Shown here in pieces: positions 28,827 to 36,895 of a stretch of DNA of 64,000 nucleotides. The stretch is from Lachnospiraceae bacterium (lineage in GTDB: Bacteria; Bacillota; Clostridia; Lachnospirales; Lachnospiraceae). The DNA is taken from positions 1 through 64,000 of the forward strand of contig CAADSM010000001.1 in assembly GCA_900751785.1 (NCBI GenBank). The letters are read 5' to 3'. The stretch's first letter is position 1. Every line of letters begins with the position of its first letter. The translations under genes were made by a program, and so were the position numbers. The notes beneath the pieces are model-generated. The model did no database searches. It worked only from the letters and a program-made list of their open reading frames with translations, and was not told the origin of the DNA.

Positions 28827-29591
28827 TTACTCTTTTTCTATTAAATTATGTACACCGCTCTCGAGATGATACATCAGGACAGACAGGGCTGTCAATCCCG
28901 CCGTCTCGGTCCTCAGGATGCGCCTGCCCAGCGACACCGGCACCGCCCCGGCCTCTCTCGAAAGGCTGATCTCCTCTTCCTCAAACCCGCCTTCCGGTCC
29001 AATGAAGACTCCAATGGACTGCCCCGGCTTTATCCCGCCGATCACTCTCGCCGTCTCTTCCATCCCCCGCTCTAATTCATAGGGAATGAGCACCACATCC
29101 AGCGTCTCCGCAGTCTTCAGTGCTTCCGCAAAGGTCATGACGCGTCCCACCTCCGGGATGATCCCTCGTCCCGACTGCTCCGCCGCCCCTTTGGCGATCG
29201 CCTGCCAGCGGGTCCGCTTCTTTTCCACCTTCTTCTCATCCAGCTTCGCCACAGAGCGCTTCGCAGAGAAGGGGATGACACCATATGCGCCCAGCTCTAC
29301 CGCCTTCTGGATGATCCACTCCATCTTGTCCCCTTTCGGAAGTCCCTGAAAGAGGAGGATCCTGGAGGGGAGTTCCGTATCGGATGATATTTCCTTAAGA
29401 ATGTCGAGAACTGCTCCTCCGCCCTCATATTTCTCTATGCAGCAGAGGTACATCTTTCCCGTCCCGTCATTGACCCGGATGTCCTCTCCGGTCTTCATGC
29501 GGAGTACATTTTTGATGTGATTGACATCCTTGCCTTCCATGTATATTTTATTGTCTCTGATCCATGAAGGATCCGCAAAAAAATGCTGCAT
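28827..29591 (-). CDS. rsmE: 16S rRNA m3U1498 methyltransferase RsmE
   Basis: A 254-residue SPOUT-class methyltransferase. It has an N-terminal PUA-like domain (about 1-70; HIKNVLRMKTGEDI) and a C-terminal trefoil-knot domain with IGPEGGFEEEEI and LGRRILRTETA, the SAM-binding knot. It methylates U1498 of 16S rRNA. The start at 29591 overlaps the prmA stop by one base (TGATG), with GAGGAAG as ribosome site; this conserved prmA-rsmE pair is translated together. Confidence 0.96.
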   Translation of the reverse strand: MQHFFADPSWIRDNKIYMEGKDVNHIKNVLRMKTGEDIRVNDGTGKMYLCCIEKYEGGGAVLDILKEISSDTELPSRILLFQGLPKGDKMEWIIQKAVELGAYGVIPFSAKRSVAKLDEKKVEKKRTRWQAIAKGAAEQSGRGIIPEVGRVMTFAEALKTAETLDVVLIPYELERGMEETARVIGGIKPGQSIGVFIGPEGGFEEEEISLSREAGAVPVSLGRRILRTETAGLTALSVLMYHLESGVHNLIEKE

Positions 29592-30544
29592 CAGTTCTTC
29601 CTCGCCGTCACGCAGACCCACTCGCCCTGGTATGTCACATCCAGCACTTCCAGGCCTGCCGCCTTCACTGCTTCCACCACAGTCTGCTCTTTATCATCGA
29701 TAATGCCGCTGGTGATATAGATTCCTCCGGGTTTTAACTGGTTCACGATCACCGGGGTGAGCTGTGTCAGCACATCCGCCAGGATATTTGCTGCCACAAT
29801 GTCATAGCACTCATATCCGACCCTGTCCTGGATCTCTTTATCATCAATGATATTGCCGATCATGACTTCATATCTGTCTCTGGGGATCCCGTTTACCTCC
29901 ATATTTTCATGAGTTGCGTCGATCGCACAGGGATCCAGGTCTGTTCCTACCGAATATGCCGCGCCGAACTTCAGTGCGAGCATCCCAAGGATGCCGCTTC
30001 CGCATCCCACGTCAAGGATCTTTGTCTGGTCCGTCACATATTTGCGGATCTGACGGATACAGAGCTGTGTAGTCTCATGCATTCCTGTCCCGAACGCTGT
30101 GCCCGGATCAATATGGATGATCATCCTATCCTCATCCTCGGGCTTGACATCCTCCCAGGAAGGGATGATGAGGATGTCGTCCACATAGAACTGATGGAAA
30201 TACTGCTTCCAGTTATTCACCCAGTCCACATCCTCTGTCTGGGATTCTTCAATGGTGCACTCGCCCACGTCCACATAAGCAGACATTTCCTCCAGCTCTC
30301 TCTTCGCATCCGCGAGGATCTGTTCTTTGTCCTCATCCTCTTCCAGATAAAAGCTCAGATATGCCACACCGTCGTCCGCCCCGATCTCGGGCAGGATGTC
30401 AACAAACATCTGCTCCTTATCTGACTGGGTGAGCGGTATGCGGTCCTCGATCTCAACTCCCTGTATTCCAAGGTCTGCCAGCATGCTGCTGACGATATCT
30501 TCTGCTTCTGTCGTCGTCTTCAGACGGAATCTGTTCCATTTCAT
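29591..30544 (-). CDS. prmA: ribosomal protein L11 methyltransferase
   Basis: A 317-residue SAM-dependent enzyme that trimethylates ribosomal protein L11. The N-terminal substrate domain (about 1-100) is followed by a methyltransferase with IDPGTAFGTGMHETT, LDVGCGSGILGMLA and VAANILADVL. The ATG at 30544 is chosen because AGGAGGA precedes it; the longer frame starts within the ribosome site. It lies between the GH25 lipoprotein and rsmE. Confidence 0.96.
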   Translation of the reverse strand: MKWNRFRLKTTTEAEDIVSSMLADLGIQGVEIEDRIPLTQSDKEQMFVDILPEIGADDGVAYLSFYLEEDEDKEQILADAKRELEEMSAYVDVGECTIEESQTEDVDWVNNWKQYFHQFYVDDILIIPSWEDVKPEDEDRMIIHIDPGTAFGTGMHETTQLCIRQIRKYVTDQTKILDVGCGSGILGMLALKFGAAYSVGTDLDPCAIDATHENMEVNGIPRDRYEVMIGNIIDDKEIQDRVGYECYDIVAANILADVLTQLTPVIVNQLKPGGIYITSGIIDDKEQTVVEAVKAAGLEVLDVTYQGEWVCVTARKN

Positions 30545-30580
30545 CTTGATCCTTCCTCCTGTCACACACTATCATATGTA

Positions 30581-31492
30581 TTACTCATCTTCGCTGTTTT
30601 TCTGAAACCAGACATTGAGGTCCACATTCGCATTGATCCCCGGCACTGCTCCGGTCTCGCTGTACTGCCAGATCTCATATTCATACGGGCATTGCGGCAC
30701 GTCATGGTAATCTGCATACCAGAAGTCGTAGTCTGCCAGCTGTTCCATGTCGAGCGTGAACGCCATCCACTTCATATTCGCATAGATCATCGGATCGTAT
30801 CCTGCCTGTTCGATCGTGTCGCAGAAAACCTTACAGTAATTCGTGAACTCCTGTCTTGTATTGTTATCTGTCCGCGCCGTATCTCCCTTGATCTCTTCGG
30901 TGTCGTACACGATAGGTCCGTCGATCTCATATCCCCGTACATGTTCCAGGACAAACTCGGCCTCTTCCACCGCCTCGCCCGGCGTGATCGCCTGGGAGAA
31001 AAAGTAGACGCCTACATCGAGCCCGGCGTCAAGCGCCCCCTGCATATTACGGTCAAACATATCGTCCAGGACCAGCTCCCCGGTCTCACCGTAGGCGCGG
31101 TATCCCAGCCGTATGATCACAAATTCGATCCCGCTCTCGCGCACCTGCTTCCAGTCGATATCCTCTCCCTGGAACTCTGATACATCGATCCCGATCCTGG
31201 AAGTCACTCCATTTTCTTCATCCTCATATGTCTTAAAGCCGGTCTGTTCGTCAGTATGCAGCTTGGAGAAATCATACGTATTACGCGGAACATTCTCCAG
31301 AAGCTCCGCTCTGTAGCTATTCTCTTCCACATCCTGAAAGACAAAAAATTCTTTTCCGTCTTTTTCTTCTGTCTTAACACCGGTCGTGCTGTCTTCCTGT
31401 TCTCCTTTGTCTCCCTCCTGCGTTGCTGCCACACAGGCTGAAAGGAACAGGACGCAGCACAGCGCCGTGATCAGTATTTTTACTGTATTCAT
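30581..31492 (-). CDS. GH25 lysozyme-like lipoprotein
   Basis: A 303-residue exported lipoprotein. The lipobox LSAC ends at cysteine 20. Residues 95-300 form a glycoside hydrolase family 25 (muramidase) domain with GIDVSEFQGEDIDW, FVIIRLGYRAYG, VGVYFFSQAITPGEA and the catalytic-type acids in VYDTEEI. It should cut the beta-1,4 link between muramic acid and glucosamine in peptidoglycan, while held to the outer face of the membrane. It has its own promoter and lies 36 bases before prmA. Confidence 0.92.
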   Translation of the reverse strand: MNTVKILITALCCVLFLSACVAATQEGDKGEQEDSTTGVKTEEKDGKEFFVFQDVEENSYRAELLENVPRNTYDFSKLHTDEQTGFKTYEDEENGVTSRIGIDVSEFQGEDIDWKQVRESGIEFVIIRLGYRAYGETGELVLDDMFDRNMQGALDAGLDVGVYFFSQAITPGEAVEEAEFVLEHVRGYEIDGPIVYDTEEIKGDTARTDNNTRQEFTNYCKVFCDTIEQAGYDPMIYANMKWMAFTLDMEQLADYDFWYADYHDVPQCPYEYEIWQYSETGAVPGINANVDLNVWFQKNSEDE

Positions 31493-31575
31493 AAATCCCT
31501 GCCGTCCTTCTCACTTTTTCTCCGGGCCGTCCCGGATTCCGGAAGTCTGTTCAAAACCAGCGCGGTCCTCACACT

Positions 31576-31604
31576 AGGATATACCGATTCTCTACCGCTT
31601 GCAA
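31576..31604 (-). promoter_or_regulatory. promoter of the GH25 gene
   Basis: TTGCAA (31604-31599), 17 bases, TATCCT (31581-31576) on the minus strand, about 85 bases before the start codon. Confidence 0.5.
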
Positions 31605-31649
31605 GGTATTTTTCTCCTCATTGCCAAAGATATCCTGAGCAGATGCTTT

Positions 31650-32105
31650 TCACACCGTACCGTCTGATTTTCCTTCTATATACATTTCATCACCGGTCTT
31701 TATCCTGCCGCCATGGATCACCTTTGCGAAAACACCTTCTCTCGGCATGATGCAGTCTCCCATTTTCTGAAAGATCGCACAGCCATGATGGCATTCTTTC
31801 CCGATCTGAGTCATCTCCAGTACCACATCTTTGCACCTCAGCCGGGTCCCCACCGGAAGGGATCGGAAATCAATTCCCTTCACAATCAGATTTTCCCCGA
31901 ATGCGCCGTCCTCGACCTCGGCTCCTCTGTTTCTAAATTCTTCTATCTTATCATAGGAGAGAAGGCTGACCTGACGGTGCCATTTTCCTGCATGGGCATC
32001 TCCCTCGATCCCAAAATCTTCTATAAAGATACCTTCTCCGACATTTATCTTCTGTGTTCCCTTCGCCGGGCTTGTACAAACTGCGATCACCTCGCCCATA
32101 ATCAT
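31650..32105 (-). CDS. MOSC domain protein
   Basis: A 151-residue stand-alone MOSC (MOCO sulfurase C-terminal) domain. It has GIEGDAHAG, the conserved arginine in RQVSLLSYD, GENL, and the cysteines of GKECHHGC. MOSC domains bind or carry sulfur for molybdenum cofactor enzymes; the small ones in Clostridia lie beside moa genes as here. It starts two bases after moaA. Exact reaction unknown. Confidence 0.9.
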   Translation of the reverse strand: MIMGEVIAVCTSPAKGTQKINVGEGIFIEDFGIEGDAHAGKWHRQVSLLSYDKIEEFRNRGAEVEDGAFGENLIVKGIDFRSLPVGTRLRCKDVVLEMTQIGKECHHGCAIFQKMGDCIMPREGVFAKVIHGGRIKTGDEMYIEGKSDGTV

Positions 32106-32107
32106 CC

Positions 32108-33103
32108 TTATCCTCCTATCTTCGACATCTCTTTCTCTTCTAAAAGCTGCTGCTCTTCTTCCGTCATATTTTCCCTGTCAGCAAAATGATGCCTGGCCGG
32201 CTTATGAAAGATCGTTTCCCGCATCACAGCTTCGATCCGGTCATCCGTTTCTCCATCCCGCATCAGCTTCCTGAGATCCGCGCCGGCGCCATACTGAAGG
32301 CAGGGCTTCAGATTCCCCGTCGACGTCAGCCGGACCCGGTTGCAGGAATCGCAGAACTGGTGAGAGACCGCGCTGATAAAACCGATCCTCCCCTGAAATC
32401 CCGGAAACTGGACGTAAACCGCCGGTCCGCTTCCCAGCCGTCCGCTGTACTCCCTGGGTCTGCCGAATGCCTGCGCAAGCACTGACAGGATCTCTTCCAT
32501 GTTCCTGCCCCTGAACTTTTTCCCCAGTCCGACAGGCATCATCTCAATAAACCTCACTTCGGTCCGGCTGTCTCTGGCGAGCTCTGCCAGAGCGATCCAG
32601 TCTTCCCCACCGCCGTCATCCAGCGGAACGCAGTTCACCTTGACGTTAAGCCGCGGATAAGAAAGCGCAGCCTCAAGCCCCTTGAGCGCCTTTTCAAGGC
32701 AGCCTCCGCGGGTCAGATCCCGATATTTTTTTTCATCCAGAGTATCAATGCTTATATTGACACCATCCACCCCAGCAGAAACTAATTCATTTATATAGTC
32801 GCTTAATAATATCCCATTTGTCGTCAGCGCAACCTGCTCTATCCCCTCGAGCTTCTTGATCCTTCCGAGCAGCTCAGGGAGATTCCTTCGTGCCAGCGGT
32901 TCTCCGCCGGTCAGCCTGATCCTCGTGATCCCGAGGTGCGCGCCGATACGGCAGACCCGCTCTATCTCATCAAAGGTGAGTATCTCGCTGTGAGGTATGC
33001 TTTCCACGCCCTCCGGAGGCATACAGTAGACACATCTTAAATTACATCTATCCGTAACGGATACCCGCATATATTCGATTGTCCTTCCGTACCTGTCCTG
33101 CAT
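32108..33103 (-). CDS. moaA: GTP 3',8-cyclase MoaA
   Basis: A 331-residue radical SAM enzyme for the first step of molybdopterin synthesis (GTP to 3',8-cyclo-GTP). The N-terminal cluster motif is CNLRCVYC. The second cluster cysteines lie in FCDSCNRVRLTSTGNLKPC. The C-terminus ends with the conserved Gly-Gly needed for activity (SKIGG). The start at 33103 follows AAAGGAAAT; an earlier ATG at 33127 has no proper ribosome-site spacing. Confidence 0.96.
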   Translation of the reverse strand: MQDRYGRTIEYMRVSVTDRCNLRCVYCMPPEGVESIPHSEILTFDEIERVCRIGAHLGITRIRLTGGEPLARRNLPELLGRIKKLEGIEQVALTTNGILLSDYINELVSAGVDGVNISIDTLDEKKYRDLTRGGCLEKALKGLEAALSYPRLNVKVNCVPLDDGGGEDWIALAELARDSRTEVRFIEMMPVGLGKKFRGRNMEEILSVLAQAFGRPREYSGRLGSGPAVYVQFPGFQGRIGFISAVSHQFCDSCNRVRLTSTGNLKPCLQYGAGADLRKLMRDGETDDRIEAVMRETIFHKPARHHFADRENMTEEEQQLLEEKEMSKIGG

Positions 33104-33219
33104 GTTCCGATTTCCTTTCTGTCTCATTCTCCTGTCATTCGGCTGACTGCCTTCGTGCGGCGTCTTTACAGGGCAGCCGCAGGTCCCTTTTTATGTCCTG
33201 CTCGCTTCTGCTGTCCTGT

Positions 33220-33723
33220 TCACTTCTGTCCGCACTCTCCTGATCGTCCGGTGAGGATATCGAGTCCGTGCTGCAGCGAGGGGAGTACTGCTCCTAAGTT
33301 TTCCCGTGCTGCCTTCGGACTCCCCGGCAGATTGATGATCAGTGTGCTGCCGCGGATCACAGACACGCCTCTGCTGAGCATCGCTCTGGGAGTGATCTTA
33401 AGTGAGGCGAGACGCATCGCCTCCGCGATCCCCGGCGCGTTCTTCGTCGCAACCGCCATCGTCGCCTCAGGGGTACAATCCCTGGGCGAAAATCCAGTTC
33501 CGCCGGTTGTAAGAATAATATCCATTTCATCTTCATCGCACAGTTTACATAGACATTTTTCTACTTCTCTCTGTTCATCTGGAAGCAGAACCGTCTTCTG
33601 CACGTCATAGCCTGCCTCGCACAGCATCCTGCAGACCAGAGGGCCGCTTTGATCTTCACGCTCTCCTGCATATCCTTTGTCACTCAGGGTCACGACCGCT
33701 GCTCTCCATCTTCTATTCTCCAT
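33220..33723 (-). CDS. mogA: molybdopterin adenylyltransferase MogA
   Basis: A 167-residue MogA/MoaB-type protein. The MPT-binding fold has VVTLSDKGYAGEREDQSG, LTTGGTGFSPRDCTPEA and INLPGSPKAA. It adenylates molybdopterin before molybdenum insertion. The GGTGFSPRD motif and the size fit a single-domain MogA/MoaB; which of the two it is cannot be decided from sequence alone. Between moaC and moaA in the cofactor operon. Confidence 0.92.
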   Translation of the reverse strand: MENRRWRAAVVTLSDKGYAGEREDQSGPLVCRMLCEAGYDVQKTVLLPDEQREVEKCLCKLCDEDEMDIILTTGGTGFSPRDCTPEATMAVATKNAPGIAEAMRLASLKITPRAMLSRGVSVIRGSTLIINLPGSPKAARENLGAVLPSLQHGLDILTGRSGECGQK

Positions 33724-33741
33724 AACGCACCGCTCTTTCTA

Positions 33742-34254
33742 TTATAAAATGTCAAGTTCCTTCTGTTGTCTGCCGGCGCGGCTCCCATTGTACACGTCGC
33801 CGCTCTTGCCGCCTGTCTTTTTTACAAGGCAGATTTCTCCGATCTCCATCTTCTTGTCCATCGCCTTGCACATATCGTAGATCGTGAGCAGGGCAATGCT
33901 CGCCCCTGTCAGAGCTTCCATCTCCACTCCGGTCTTTCCTGTCACTTTCACCGTACAGGTACATATGACCGCGCAGTCCTCGGGATCCATCTCAAAATTT
34001 ATCCTGCAGTTCGTGATAGGAAGGATATGGCACATAGGGATAAGATCAGAAGTCCTCTTCGCTCCCATAATGCCGGCTGTCGCCGCAACTCCCAGGACAT
34101 CACCCTTTGCCGCAGTCCCGGCTTTGATCGCCTGGAATACTTCCCTGTTCACAAAAATCTTTCCCTCTGCCGTGGCTTCTCTTACTGTGTCCCTCTTTTC
34201 AGTCACGTCCACCATGACTGCTTTTCCATTCTCGTCAAAATGTGTGAGTCCCAT
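33742..34254 (-). CDS. moaC: cyclic pyranopterin monophosphate synthase MoaC
   Basis: A 170-residue MoaC that turns MoaA's product into cyclic pyranopterin monophosphate. It has [41 protein letters not shown] and the conserved [11 protein letters not shown] and catalytic KSGDV near the end. First of the moaC-mogA-moaA-MOSC run, 18 bases after the membrane peptidase gene. Confidence 0.97.
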   Translation of the reverse strand: MGLTHFDENGKAVMVDVTEKRDTVREATAEGKIFVNREVFQAIKAGTAAKGDVLGVAATAGIMGAKRTSDLIPMCHILPITNCRINFEMDPEDCAVICTCTVKVTGKTGVEMEALTGASIALLTIYDMCKAMDKKMEIGEICLVKKTGGKSGDVYNGSRAGRQQKELDIL

Positions 34255-34271
34255 TCTGCTCTTCCTTTCTC

Positions 34272-35444
34272 CTACTCTATATCGCCCGCCTGAAGATCCT
34301 GCTGCCCGTCTGCAATATCCAGCAGCTCCCGCTCGCTCTGCGCATCTGCCGGATAAGGATAGGATCTCGCGTTTTTCTCAAATCTCTCCCTGATCTTCTC
34401 TGCCTTCTGTGTATCTTTTTCTTTTAACAGTGCATAAGCATATTCTGTCCGGATCACGGAGAGATAGTTTTTCATCTGCTTCACTATGCGCTGACAGTCC
34501 TTGCTTTCCCACTGTTCCAGAACCTCGGGCCTTCTTTCCCCGACAAGCTCACAGTAGATCCTGTCCGCCATCAGGAGAAAACGGTATATCCCGATCAGCG
34601 CAGAGTCCATATTCAGTATTTTCACGATCGTCCCGGCAGTCTCCTCAAATGCATGCTCATCCAGCAGCCGGCCAGTGGTCAGTACAGCGCATGCCGATGT
34701 CATCGCGTACTGCATCTTTTCCTCTTCCGGCATCCAAAACCATTCCGCCGGCATGTCTTTCAGCCGGACGCCTTTTGCCTGCTGCTCTGCCACTTTCATC
34801 TGCAGCCAGAAAGCGCGGAGCTCATCCCGGTTTCTGCTGATATCGAGGATATTGCGCCCGTCATTATTCAGCAGGCTCAGCTTCAGAGGGATGCCGTTCA
34901 CCGCTGCCAGCCACACTCCGGTAAGCGCGGTGACGATCAAGAATGCAGACAGATACCAGTTCTCTCCCCAAAGGAAATGAGCACACAGACAGAGCGCCGC
35001 CAGAAGGAGATTCATCAGGACGCCTCCGAGATTATAGAGGACATAGGGCATTCCTTCCTCCGTCAGCTCCGGAGGGGTCATCAGGCACTGTCCGTCCGTA
35101 CCGGCAATAGAAAAGCGCTTAAAACGGATCTTTCCATCCTGCTTGATCCACATCAGGCTTCCGATACGATATGAAGCGAATCCATATCCGCTCAGCAGCC
35201 CGCATATGAGATGACCTGCCTCATGGACCGCTCCCTGCAGGAAAAAAGCGAGGTAAATGCAAAAAACAAGATACAGGAGCCGGATGAGAAATGCTCCGCT
35301 CTCCGCATCCGCGCCTCCTGCCCTGTCTGCATAAGCTGTCACCAGCCAGCCGGCCGCAAATCCAATCAGGAGGATAATGACCATGCTGATGATCCCGCCT
35401 GCCTTCTGTTTTTTGTTTTTAGTCGTCTTCTTTTGAGTTTTCAT
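34272..35444 (-). CDS. M50-like membrane metalloprotease
   Basis: A 390-residue membrane protein with a lysine-rich N-terminus and hydrophobic segments at about 17-38, 52-70, 135-150 and 155-175. HEAGH at residues 74-78 lies in a membrane segment ([15 protein letters not shown]), the pattern of site-2 proteases. The second metal ligand motif (NxxPxxxLDG) is not obvious, and the C-terminal half is a soluble helical region of unknown role. It may process an unknown membrane substrate, or be inactive. It lies upstream of moaC but has no known link to molybdopterin. Confidence 0.65.
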   Translation of the reverse strand: MKTQKKTTKNKKQKAGGIISMVIILLIGFAAGWLVTAYADRAGGADAESGAFLIRLLYLVFCIYLAFFLQGAVHEAGHLICGLLSGYGFASYRIGSLMWIKQDGKIRFKRFSIAGTDGQCLMTPPELTEEGMPYVLYNLGGVLMNLLLAALCLCAHFLWGENWYLSAFLIVTALTGVWLAAVNGIPLKLSLLNNDGRNILDISRNRDELRAFWLQMKVAEQQAKGVRLKDMPAEWFWMPEEEKMQYAMTSACAVLTTGRLLDEHAFEETAGTIVKILNMDSALIGIYRFLLMADRIYCELVGERRPEVLEQWESKDCQRIVKQMKNYLSVIRTEYAYALLKEKDTQKAEKIRERFEKNARSYPYPADAQSERELLDIADGQQDLQAGDIE

Positions 35445-35474
35445 TTTCTTCTCCTGAGTGGATGTATAATAGTA

Positions 35475-36416
35475 TCAGTTCACCTGTTTTATATTCTCTA
35501 TTATCCTGCGGACTGTTTCTTCGCTTTCCTCCAGAGCCTCCGCAATCTCGGAAACACTTTTTCCTTTTTCCGCTTTCTTTCTTATCAACTGTGTCAAGTA
35601 TTTCTGGACGCCTTTTTCTTCCACATAGTCACTTAAATTGCACATCTGACTCAGCTCCTTTCCCATCTTTTCTGTCATGGGTATATGAAATTCTTCTTCC
35701 AGTTCCCGGATCTTCTGCTCTGCTTTCATTTCTGTCGAAAGAAGTACATTGAGCATCTCTGTCAGCCGATTTCCCTTTTTCGACTCGGGATTCAGGCAGA
35801 TCATGACCACTGTCATCTTATCATACTCTGAAGGTTTATCCGGGATTCCCTGCAGGATATCCTCTTTCTTTATAGAAAATCTTGAAACCGCATTCCCGAT
35901 ATAGGCCGGCGCATTCATACAGATCCAAATGCTGTACACCTTCCGGATATCGTCATATCCGCTTCCTGTGAACTCCGTCCCCTTCTGCGCTGAGATCATC
36001 CTCGCTGCATAGAACACGCCTCGCGACGGGACCGCATAGCCGGGATGAAAATCCTTCTGCGCCTCCACATTGATGATCATCTTAACTTTTTCTTTTTTCC
36101 TTGGAAGATATACAGAGAAACGGATATCAAAATAGATTTCCCCTTCTCCGGGCACCTTATCTTCTTCTGATTCTCCGATGATCCGTTCCGGCTCTGTAGT
36201 ATTCGTCTTTCCCGGATCCACCCTTACCTTCGATATCTGGATATCGTTCCCGATACATTTTTTGATCCGGCGGATACTCATATCCGCAAATTCTTTTACC
36301 GTATGCTTCAGGATCCATGCGAGTATCTCTTTGTTCGCCAGTACTCTTTTACACTGAGCGTCGTATTGGCTCTTGCCCGCCGCCAGACCGATGTCCTCGG
36401 CCAGTTCATTTTTCAT
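35475..36416 (-). CDS. Rpn/PD-(D/E)XK nuclease family transposase-like protein
   Basis: A 313-residue protein of the PD-(D/E)XK nuclease family often annotated as putative transposase (Rpn type). The nuclease core is visible as YFDIRFSVYLPR with MIINVEAQKD, giving the D...ExQ catalytic pattern around residues 100-130. The C-terminal tail is a helix-turn-helix-like SVSEIAEALEESEETVRRI. Rpn proteins promote RecA-independent recombination and degrade DNA in E. coli. The start at 36416 is favoured by AAAGGAAG seven bases upstream. The neighbouring 153-bp tandem repeat suggests a connection. Confidence 0.8.
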   Translation of the reverse strand: MKNELAEDIGLAAGKSQYDAQCKRVLANKEILAWILKHTVKEFADMSIRRIKKCIGNDIQISKVRVDPGKTNTTEPERIIGESEEDKVPGEGEIYFDIRFSVYLPRKKEKVKMIINVEAQKDFHPGYAVPSRGVFYAARMISAQKGTEFTGSGYDDIRKVYSIWICMNAPAYIGNAVSRFSIKKEDILQGIPDKPSEYDKMTVVMICLNPESKKGNRLTEMLNVLLSTEMKAEQKIRELEEEFHIPMTEKMGKELSQMCNLSDYVEEKGVQKYLTQLIRKKAEKGKSVSEIAEALEESEETVRRIIENIKQVN

Positions 36417-36590
36417 AGGCATCTTCCTTTCCTCATTATAGCGAATGTTTTCAGTTGTTACAAGCGGTTGATTTCTGCCTGTGAAATCAGGCAAGAACTA
36501 CCAGATTATCTGACGGCAATGAAATGGCGATATGCCTGCCGTTTGAGATGAATATACTTTATCATATATCTTCTGCTCGTTCAAGAATTT

Positions 36591-36744
36591 GCACACTGGG
36601 GTTTTCTCTCCGTCCGATCTGACGTGCTTTCAGTTCGATTCCGCCGCGCTGCGGCTCCATCTCACCGAAAGGGCTCCGCCCTATGCATAAATCGAAAAAG
36701 ACAGTCATTTGCAAGCTCGCTTGCATGACTGTCTTCTCCGCTTG
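36591..36744 (-). repeat. 153-bp tandem repeat, copy 1
   Basis: First of two nearly identical copies, period 153 bases. It contains a strong hairpin (GACAGTCAT ... ATGACTGTC, 36700-36733) with a T-tract on the minus strand, then GGGC-GGA-GCCC and a GC-rich palindromic stretch (GAGCCGCAGCGCGGCGGAAT). The only clear substitution is ACC versus ACT near 36665. Confidence 0.9.
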
Positions 36745-36895
36745 GCGCACTGGGTTTTCTCTCCGTCCGATCTGACGTGCTTTCAGTTCGATTCCGCCGC
36801 GCTGCGGCTCCATCTCACTGAAAGGGCTCCGCCCTATGCATAAATCGAAAAAGACAGTCATTTGCAAGCTCGCTTGCATGACTGTCTTCTCCGCT
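36745..36895 (-). repeat. 153-bp tandem repeat, copy 2, with ABC operon terminator
   Basis: Second copy, starting directly after the stop of the ABC exporter gene. The hairpin with A/T tract at 36848-36886 is a strong terminator for the exporter operon on the minus strand. The unit has open frames with repeated peptides but no ribosome site, so I do not call a gene. Confidence 0.9.
36848..36886 (-). terminator. terminator of the ABC exporter operon
   Basis: Stem GACAGTCAT / ATGACTGTC with an inner CAAGC / GCTTG helix, followed on the minus strand by TTTTT. An identical terminator lies 153 bases on (36695-36733) in copy 1. Confidence 0.9.

Noticed and set aside
35475-36416. Insertion sequence around the PD-(D/E)XK gene
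   Set aside because: No terminal inverted repeats or target duplication could be seen; family members are often resident nucleases.
36562-36879. Minus-strand frame in the 153-bp repeat giving a peptide with two identical halves
   Set aside because: The peptide repeat follows from the DNA repeat; the frame runs through terminator hairpins and has no ribosome site.
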